Part shown: positions 8,017 to 12,586 of the stretch, piece by piece | How the letters are laid out: every line of letters begins with the position of its first letter | Numbering within the stretch: the stretch's first letter is position 1 | NCBI GenBank assembly: GCA_937907415.1 | Contig: CALCHY010000307.1 | Location: 1-12,586 of the forward strand | DNA from: an uncultured Trueperaceae bacterium | GTDB taxonomy: Bacteria; Deinococcota; Deinococci; Deinococcales; Trueperaceae | Length of the DNA: 12,586 bases | Reading direction: 5' to 3' | Translations under genes and position numbers: made by a program | The notes under the pieces: generated by a model | Databases searched by the model: none | What the model was told of the DNA's origin: nothing | What the model saw: only the letters and a program-made list of their open reading frames with translations

Positions 8017-8833
8017 GAAGCGTGGCCTGCAGAGGCAACCAACAGCACGCAACACACCAAGCGAGCCGGAACTCCACCACCCCGTCGCAGACCAACCAGC
8101 GCGAGATGACCGCGCGCTAATAGTCCCGATTTCCCGCATTCACGTTTCACCCGGACAACCCCGGCAGACGTTCTCGGATGAATCACTCGCAGAACTCGCC
8201 GAAGATATTCGAACGAACGGGCTCGTTAATCCGTTGACGGTCACGCAAGACGGACACAACTACCTGCTAGTCGCGGGGGAGAGGCGCTTCCGCGCCCTCA
8301 AACTCCTCAACTCCACCGAGGCCCCCGTCAGAATCATCCCCCAGGAGTACGCACGCAGCGTTCAGCTCGCCGAGAACATTCAGCGAGAAGACCTCCCGCT
8401 GCTGGAAGAGGCCCAAGCGTTAGCGGCCCTGAGGGACGAACAACAGCTGACCGTGCGCGGGCTCGCCGAACTAGTCAAGAAGTCTAGGAGCTACGTCCAG
8501 CGGCGCCTCGAGATCGTGGGGTGGCCCGACGACGTACAGCATTTTCTTCGCGACAACCCAGGACTACTTACTCAAGCGGCAGAACTGGCCAAGATCGGCA
8601 ACGACCAGCGACGCCAGAACCGCATTGCAAACGTCCTCAATCCCGAACCCGTCGAGCCTACAGACGCGCCGCCGCTGAGGTCGCCCGGTCGACCACCCAC
8701 CCCATACCGGTTCTCCGAACGCAAAGGGGGAGGCTTCGACTTGCACATCAAGTACCGACCGGGTTCGGTGGATAAGTCGGAACTCCTGGACCAGTTGAAG
8801 AAATTGATCCTCGAGCTGGAACGCCGCAAGTAG
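8003..8833 (+). CDS. parB: Centromere-binding CTPase ParB
   Basis: Binds parS and spreads as a clamp, forming the cargo complex that ParA moves. 276 aa. After a poorly conserved, charged N-terminus (1-38), the ParB/Srx domain starts at about 39 (IVPISRIHVSPGQPRQTF). It includes the nucleotide-binding GERRFRA at 92-98 and ENIQREDL at 124-131. A helix-turn-helix follows at about 150-172 (TVRGLAELVKKSRSYVQRRLEIV). A Pro-rich linker (about 211-236) leads to a short C-terminal dimerisation segment ending LLDQLKKLILELERRK. All key motifs look intact. Likely binding sites are the palindromes at 7158-7174 and 8883-8905, flanking this gene pair. Confidence 0.95.
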   Translation: MSATKKRGLQRQPTARNTPSEPELHHPVADQPARDDRALIVPISRIHVSPGQPRQTFSDESLAELAEDIRTNGLVNPLTVTQDGHNYLLVAGERRFRALKLLNSTEAPVRIIPQEYARSVQLAENIQREDLPLLEEAQALAALRDEQQLTVRGLAELVKKSRSYVQRRLEIVGWPDDVQHFLRDNPGLLTQAAELAKIGNDQRRQNRIANVLNPEPVEPTDAPPLRSPGRPPTPYRFSERKGGGFDLHIKYRPGSVDKSELLDQLKKLILELERRK

Positions 8834-8882
8834 CCAGAAACTAAACCTCCCAGAATTAGCGTCCAGCACGGGCCAAGTGGCG

Positions 8883-8905
8883 GCTTGTCCCGCTGCGGGA
8901 CAAGC
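8883..8905. repeat. Perfect 23-bp palindrome, candidate parS site downstream of parB
   Basis: Arms GCTTGTCCCGC and its exact complement around a single central T (8894). The inner 17 bp match the palindrome upstream of parA at 15 of 17 positions (central AGT versus TGC). A one-base loop and the absence of a T-run argue against a transcription terminator; the repetition at both ends of parAB argues for a protein site, most simply ParB's. Confidence 0.65.
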
Positions 8906-9442
8906 GCGTTCAACCAGCGCTAGGCCTAGCGCGTAGTCTGCAAGGTCGCGAATGCGCTGCATTTGATAACACGTTCTGCCTTGACGCTGGTTAGTAACGC
9001 ACTTCACTTCCCTATCGTCCCCTGTTCGAGCCGCTGGCGGACGCCCGAGCTCCACAAGCCCAGGCGTCCGCGCCCAGAGAGGTCCGCGTCGCACGTGCGC
9101 TCAACTGCGATTGCAGTGAACTACGCGCCTCACCCACAGCGGGGCAGGGGAGACCCGTCCGCTGCGACGAAGGGCACGTCGGCTTTGCAGCTCGGCAGAC
9201 TTCCGACCGGTGGTTGTCACGACGGGCTCGCTGCACGCAAACGCGGTACATCGGTAGCGGCGGATCCCCCAACGCTCGTGTCCACATCGCGCCCGCGCCC
9301 GCGCGTAGCGCGTGGCTCCCGGCTGAGTGCACTAAGGTTTGCGCATGGTTGCTACCCCCGCTGAACAGCGCTGCAGGGATTAGAATTCCTGTCAGTAAAC
9401 GGGCTGGGCACGAACGGGACACTAACCAATAGAGCACTTAGG
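8906..9442. other. About 540 bp without a recognised gene between parAB and the iterons
   Basis: GC-rich, with only chance-like frames on both strands (the longest, on the minus strand at 9012-9437, is Arg/Ala/Ser-rich and has no family resemblance). No further copies of the palindrome or of the iteron were found here. It may be spacer DNA of the origin region. Confidence 0.4.
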
Positions 9443-9620
9443 CTCCTGCAGGCGTCTCACCTGGTTCCTGCTCCCGTCGTAGACGCCCTCCTGTTTATGT
9501 CTTAGTCAACGTGGACTCCTGTTTTTGTCTCAACAACTTCCTGGCTACGTCTCAATGCCCTCCTGCTGCTGTCTCACCTCCCTCCCCCAGATGACGCAGC
9601 AGGCTCCTGCTCCCGTCTTA
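9443..9620 (-). repeat. Left iteron arm: seven copies of a 17-bp repeat
   Basis: Read on the plus strand as CTCCTG-N5-GTCTYA. Copies start at 9443, 9465, 9488, 9516, 9538, 9560 and 9604 (each 17 bp). Two have TTCCTG in place of CTCCTG, and the 9465 copy ends GTCGTA. Start-to-start steps are 22, 23, 28, 22, 22 and 44 bp; 22 bp puts copies on one helix face. A decayed copy fills the empty slot at 9582-9598. Some copies extend further (TCTTAGTCAAC after those at 9488 and 9604). Expected to bind the Rep protein encoded at 10542-11972. Confidence 0.88.
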
Positions 9621-9791
9621 GTCAACACGGAATGTCATCGTCTAGCACGGGCTGTTCAGGTTCCATAAAGAAACAAAGGTGTTGGAATGAAAGTTGCTGT
9701 TCAACATCAATAGGGGAGAGGATAGTCGTCCCACCAGCCCCACACATGCTCGGCTGATCACGTGCCCGTGAGTTCCTGCTATGAGTCTGAC
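9621..9791. other. Spacer between the two iteron arms, with an AT-rich stretch (candidate DNA-unwinding element)
   Basis: 171 bp free of iterons. Counting 9661-9720 gives 37 A/T of 60 (62%), well above the surrounding GC-rich DNA, with A-runs near 9667-9677. Small inverted repeats occur (TTCCA...TGGAA at 9661-9687). No consensus DnaA box (TTATCCACA) was found. Position between oppositely oriented iterons suggests the melting site, as an inference. Confidence 0.4.
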
Positions 9792-10412
9792 TAAGACAAG
9801 CGCAGGAGGTGACTGGAGCCAGCTAGACAGAGCCGTTGGCAAGTGTCGAGGCGAATGAACAGATTAGGGTCAGGGCTGTTGCAGAGATCTGCAAGTCCGT
9901 GCACACGACTCGGCCCTGTGCAAGCAGGAAGGGGCCATAGCTGCCCGGCTGCTAGATGCGCATGGAATGAGGAAGCGCGTGGGAGACGGTGAATGTCGGA
10001 GTCTTTGCGCCTCAATCGAGCCGCCATTGGCCGTTGACTAAGACAAGAACAGGAGGCTGGCTAGTGGAACCGCAAAACTACGCGCGCCGGCCGTTCCCGG
10101 AAAGCGTCCATGAGTTCACGAGCTGGCTAAGACAAGAATAGGAGGCAGTAGCGGCTCGTAGCCGCCTCCTACCGTAGCTGCGACGGCGTTGTTATAACTG
10201 CAGCGCCCCGTCATCGGGTTTCGGCGCGCGCAAGCCTGTCCAACTAAGACAAATGCAGGAGGCCACTCTGCCCACCGCGGGTCCAATGCGGCGTGTGGCG
10301 GGCGTAAGCGAGCGATTCAAGAGGAGAAGGCAAGGTCAACAGGGCGCCGAATGAGACAAATACAGGAGCCAGCTAAGACAAGGCCAGGAAGTGGCTGAGA
10401 CGTCAGCAGGAG
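9792..10412 (+). repeat. Right iteron arm: seven copies of the same 17-bp repeat in the opposite orientation
   Basis: TRAGAC-N5-CAGGAG. Copies start at 9792, 10039, 10128, 10245, 10352, 10374 and 10396 (each 17 bp); the copy at 10374 ends CAGGAA and that at 10128 has TAGGAG. The last three are spaced exactly 22 bp, like the left arm; the first four are scattered 89-247 bp apart. The GACTAAGACAAG extension at 9792 and 10039 matches the extended left-arm copies in reverse. The tight triplet nearest rep could serve both initiation and repression of rep. Confidence 0.88.
10139..10171. repeat. Bulged hairpin built on an iteron end
   Basis: TAGGAG (10139-10144, the end of the iteron at 10128) pairs with CTCCTA (10166-10171). 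Inside it GCGGCT (10151-10156) pairs with AGCCGC (10160-10165), leaving a CGT loop and a 6-nt bulge on one side. It may be a Rep site with an inverted half-iteron or a structured single-strand element. Confidence 0.4.
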
Positions 10413-10443
10413 GACTTCACAACGCCGTTCCGAACGGGCTAAT

Positions 10444-10458
10444 CTCCATTATCAGGAG
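10444..10458. promoter_or_regulatory. Small inverted repeat upstream of rep, possible operator
   Basis: CTCC-ATTATCA-GGAG; its right side repeats the iteron end CAGGAG. Rep_3 initiators often repress their own gene through an inverted pair of partial iterons near the promoter. Here the evidence is only sequence resemblance and location, about 85-100 bp before rep. Confidence 0.25.
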
Positions 10459-10528
10459 CAGATCACCAGCGATCGCTTAGCCTTTCAGCACCTGTAATCC
10501 AAGGTCGATGGCGAGAAGCCCACGAGGT

Positions 10529-10534
10529 TACTCT
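10529..10534 (+). promoter_or_regulatory. Candidate -10 hexamer (TACTCT) for rep
   Basis: TACTCT fits TANNNT, 7 nt before the ATG at 10542. A leaderless message from here would start translation at 10542, while AGGGAG at 10551-10556 could direct initiation at the in-frame ATG at 10563. Confidence 0.4.
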
Positions 10535-10541
10535 GCTAAGG

Positions 10542-11972
10542 ATGGCGACTAGGGAGCAGTTGATGCCCAACAGACCTAGGGCGAGATCACAAGAGCAAGG
10601 CCCATACCAACCGCGCCTCATTCCAGGTGACTTCGGGGGGTTGGCGGTCAGGCAAAGCAACGCCTTGGGCACAAGCATCCAGGAGATGAGCCTCCTAGAG
10701 CGCCGTGTCATCCTCCTGGTCTTAGCAGTACTGCAACGAGCCGATATCGAACTCCCGTACGTGCGCATTTACGCCAGCGACATAAGGCGCGTCTTCGGCC
10801 TCTCCCGGAACAGCATCAGCGAAGAACTCGACGCGGTGTCCGATCAGTTAGTTGGCCGCTCCGCGAAGTTCATCTTCGACAAGCACGGCAGCAACCTAAA
10901 GATTCCTTGGGTCTTCCGAGTGTTCTTCATCGCCGGCCCGAGAAGCGAAACTGGGCAGGCCTACCTCGAGATCAAACTGCACCCCGACATCGAAGAACAC
11001 ACTCTGCAACTCAAGAGAGACTTCTTCCAAGTCCCGCTATGGGTACTCGCCCGCTGCTCCACCGAGTACAGCATCCAGATGTGCAACCTGCTCATGGCCG
11101 ACAGCCACAACGGCACCCGGCCATTCACGGTCGACCTCCCCATCCTCCACGAGATCCTCAACTGCCACGAGAAGTCCTACACGAAGAACTTCTCAGACTT
11201 CCGCAGACGCATCCTCCTACCGACGCAGAAGGAACTCTCCGAAATCGGCTACCTCTCCTTTGAGTTCGAACCCATAAAGCGCGGCCACAAGGTCATCGCC
11301 CTCAAGTTCACGGTTGACGTGAACGCAAACGCAGCAGGAGACGAGGGCGCCGCTGAGGCCGAAGCCGACGTCAAGCGCGTCGCCATTGACAACGCGATTC
11401 GCAACTTCGGGTACAGCGGTAACCTCACGAAGTACTTCAACGCGCTTGGAGTAGACCTCGTGCAACAGGTCTACGATGAAGCGCGCAGAGAAGTCACCGC
11501 GTCACTCGGCACGAAAAGCGAGATCCGCAACCCGGGGGCCTTCCTCCGATCCAAGCTAAATGTTGCCCTTGAGAACCCGCAAGCCCAGATCATCACCATC
11601 GACCAAGAAGGCAAGACGCAACTAAGCTCCAGCGAACTTCGCTCGATGGCCACCGAGCTGGTCGAAGAGTTCACCATGGCGCGCACCGAGTTCGCCTACA
11701 GCACGTTCGAAGGCCTCGACGAAGAGGCGCGAGAACGCATCAGGGAACTTGCCTGGCATCAGAACGAGTTCACGCTCGCGCGCCTGCGGGCAGCGGGCGA
11801 AGGCAGCATGGCGTTCCGACTCGTAATAAAGGACATCCTAGAATCCGAAGGCCTCGAGTACCCACCAAACTTGGCGACGGTAGCGGCCTATTGTGTGCCA
11901 GAAGGCTTCACGCACTACGGAGCCGAAGGCATCAAGCGAGTGATGCAGTGGGCGGAGGAGCTACTCAGCTGA
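10542..11972 (+). CDS. rep: Replication initiator protein, Rep_3 (RepB/RepE-like) family
   Basis: Iteron-binding initiator that opens the origin and recruits the replisome. 476 aa from the ATG at 10542, or 469 aa from the ATG at 10563, which has AGGGAG 6 nt upstream. Two winged-helix domains are recognisable: the first about 47-150 (SLLERRVILLVLAVLQ...VRIYASDIRRVFGLS...EELDAVSDQLVGR), the second about 160-260 (FFQVPLWVLARCSTEYSIQMCNLL...DLPILHEILNC...YTKNFSDFRRRIL...ELSEIGYLSFEFEP.KRGHKVIALKF). The order and the S-x-Y-S-I-x-x-x-N-L-L and DFRRRIL signatures fit Rep_3 (PF01051). The C-terminal 200 residues are an extension beyond the usual 250-330 aa, helical and acidic, of unknown role. The upstream iterons are the presumed target. 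Its last codons overlap the end of a leftward reductase remnant. Confidence 0.88.
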   Translation: MATREQLMPNRPRARSQEQGPYQPRLIPGDFGGLAVRQSNALGTSIQEMSLLERRVILLVLAVLQRADIELPYVRIYASDIRRVFGLSRNSISEELDAVSDQLVGRSAKFIFDKHGSNLKIPWVFRVFFIAGPRSETGQAYLEIKLHPDIEEHTLQLKRDFFQVPLWVLARCSTEYSIQMCNLLMADSHNGTRPFTVDLPILHEILNCHEKSYTKNFSDFRRRILLPTQKELSEIGYLSFEFEPIKRGHKVIALKFTVDVNANAAGDEGAAEAEADVKRVAIDNAIRNFGYSGNLTKYFNALGVDLVQQVYDEARREVTASLGTKSEIRNPGAFLRSKLNVALENPQAQIITIDQEGKTQLSSSELRSMATELVEEFTMARTEFAYSTFEGLDEEARERIRELAWHQNEFTLARLRAAGEGSMAFRLVIKDILESEGLEYPPNLATVAAYCVPEGFTHYGAEGIKRVMQWAEELLS

Positions 11973-12273
11973 CCAGGCATGGCCGGGCGAGCGAGTTGCC
12001 CAACGCTGAACGAGTGAAGATGGGAGAGGACAGCGAGTACCAGCCGCGCGAAAGGTAGTCGAAGAAGCGCCCCGCGAAGCCGCTGTGGCGGGGCAACAGC
12101 GACTCGGCGCGCTCTGCGATGTCGCGCTACCGCCGCTCTGGCGTCGTGCCTGACGGTAGGTAGTCGCCAGCAAGAAAGGCCTGGCTCTGGTCGTTGAGCC
12201 ACGCGAACGGCCCGTGGGGAGGATTCTCCTTGGAGCGTGAGACATCTAACTGATCGAGGGGTCGAACAGACAC
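11968..12273 (-). pseudogene. N-terminal remnant of a ribonucleotide reductase large subunit
   Basis: Reading leftward from a GTG at 12271-12273, the frame shows the start of a class I-type ribonucleotide reductase alpha chain: PFAWLNDQSQAFLAGDYLPSG, then TPERR, an in-frame TAG (12127-12129), then RDIAERAESLL, and FFDYLSRGWYSLSSPIFTR. Family members read W-L-N-x-x-S-x-x-F-L-x-x-G-Y-L, R-x-x-I-A, and Y-S-L-x-S-P-x-x-x-x-x-G, in the same order and spacing. The TAG replaces one residue without a frameshift. Similarity persists to ARPCLVS (family: LPISCFGS) and ends at about 11968, where rep's 3' end begins; the catalytic barrel, over 80% of the protein, is missing. The gene is therefore broken by both a nonsense codon and truncation. 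Upstream it keeps a cobalamin riboswitch. No ATP-cone is seen. Confidence 0.8.
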
Positions 12274-12321
12274 GGTGCACCACTTCCTGCCCTTCCTTCG
12301 AGTGCCGATGAATCTGGACCG

Positions 12322-12445
12322 CATAGTGGGTAGTCGGGCTCCGCGCGACGACGCGCGCGATACCGTTTCGGGGCAGCGCCGGGTTCGCACCGGCTTCCCG
12401 CGCCGCCCTAGCGGGCGTCCCCTCCTGACGGAGAGGCTGAGCGGT
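12322..12445 (-). ncRNA. Cobalamin (B12) riboswitch
   Basis: Minus-strand leader with the conserved core in order: CGGGAAGCCGGTGCGAACCCG (12381-12401), then GCGCTGCCCCGAAACGGTA (12361-12379), a CGCGCG-TCGT-CGCGCG hairpin (12343-12359), and GAGCCCGACTACCCAC (12326-12341). The general element reads GGGAA..GGTG.AA..CC...GC.G.CCCGC.ACTGTA and ends GA..C.GGA.ACC; the B12-box has CCCGAAACGGT instead of CCCGCNACTGT. A GCCC-GCTA-GGGC hairpin (12403-12414) and a CCTC...GAGG stem (12420-12435) fit the 5' arm. The outer limits are estimates. It lies about 50 nt before the reductase remnant. B12 riboswitches are known to shut off B12-independent reductases when cobalamin is plentiful, so it fits the gene it once controlled. 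Confidence 0.85.
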
Positions 12446-12496
12446 CGCGCCCCACAACTTGTATTAGCGGCACGATGCAACATGCTGACCAGGCGC

Positions 12497-12586
12497 CTAA
12501 AGCACCGCCTGGAACGTCGCGCGCGCTGCGCCGACGACCGCGCCCACGTCGGCCTCGTCGTGCGCTCCCGACAGGAACGTCGCCTC
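12497..12586 (-). CDS. Class III aminotransferase, C-terminal tail (HemL-like), runs off right edge
   Basis: Only the last 29 residues and the stop (TAG at 12497-12499) are present: EATFLSGAHDEADVG then AVVGAARATFQAVL. The pattern F-(L/V)-S-x-x-H-x-x-x-D-(I/V), followed by an Ala-rich helix, is the terminal segment of class III PLP-dependent aminotransferases, most like glutamate-1-semialdehyde 2,1-aminomutase of haem and cobalamin synthesis. The family is fairly clear. The exact enzyme cannot be decided without the PLP-lysine region, so no symbol is given. The same strand as the riboswitch and reductase remnant suggests an old neighbourhood reading leftward. Confidence 0.7.
   Translation of the reverse strand, partial: EATFLSGAHDEADVGAVVGAARATFQAVL

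Noticed and set aside
8883..8905. Palindrome after parB as a transcription terminator
   Set aside because: Loop of one base, no following T-run, and the same motif recurs before parA, so a protein-binding site is the better explanation.
9012..9437. 141-codon minus-strand open frame
   Set aside because: Composition rich in Arg, Ala and Ser, no conserved motif, and it lies in origin spacer DNA; typical chance frame in GC-rich sequence.
9443..10412. Regular short repeats as a CRISPR array
   Set aside because: Repeats are 17 bp with a degenerate 5-bp centre, mostly 22 bp apart with about 5 bp between copies, and occur in both orientations next to rep; this is an iteron pattern and there are no cas genes.
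11915..12457. 180-codon minus-strand open frame spanning the riboswitch
   Set aside because: It runs out of frame across the riboswitch and reductase remnant; the reductase frame carries clear family motifs and this one does not.

Overview
This is GC-rich bacterial DNA that looks like part of a secondary replicon (megaplasmid or chromosome-2 type) carrying accessory genes. The host is probably in or near the Deinococcota. That is an inference from one repeated signal: four genes or operons (hsdM, dinB-like, parA, rep) have a TANNNT hexamer only 5-7 nt before the start codon, the pattern of leaderless transcripts that is common in Deinococcus. No protein here fixes the genus.

Left third (1-5241): a type I restriction-modification operon reads leftward in the order hsdM-hsdS-hsdR. 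The junctions are tight (ATGA overlap, then abutting TGAATG), and hsdR runs off the left edge. Divergent from it is a gene for a two-domain protein with a PD-(D/E)XK-like N-terminal half and a DUF4268-like C-terminal half, of the kind often found near restriction systems. Here the usual catalytic-looking Lys position is Met. After a 476-bp stretch with no recognisable gene comes a leftward dinB-family gene (5718-6257).

Middle (6270-10541): a long stretch without a convincing gene leads to parA-parB, which overlap by 14 bp. The pair is bracketed by two copies of one palindrome, TGTCCCGC-N-GYGGGACA-like, at 7158-7174 and 8883-8905. These are the best candidates for the centromere (parS) sites. 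After another non-coding stretch comes the replication origin region: fourteen copies of a 17-bp iteron, TRAGAC-N5-CAGGAG. Seven point one way (9443-9620) and seven the other (9792-10412), on a roughly 22-bp lattice, with a 62% AT stretch between the two arms.

Right end (10542-12586): a Rep_3-type replication initiator reads rightward and presumably binds the iterons. Its 3' end lies exactly where a leftward ribonucleotide reductase large-subunit remnant ends. That remnant keeps about 100 N-terminal codons, has an in-frame TAG, and still carries a cobalamin riboswitch upstream. Beyond it is the C-terminal tail of a class III aminotransferase resembling HemL. Together, parAB, palindromes, iterons and rep form a complete maintenance module for one replicon. 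The reductase remnant suggests that this module was joined to older chromosomal-type DNA by recombination.
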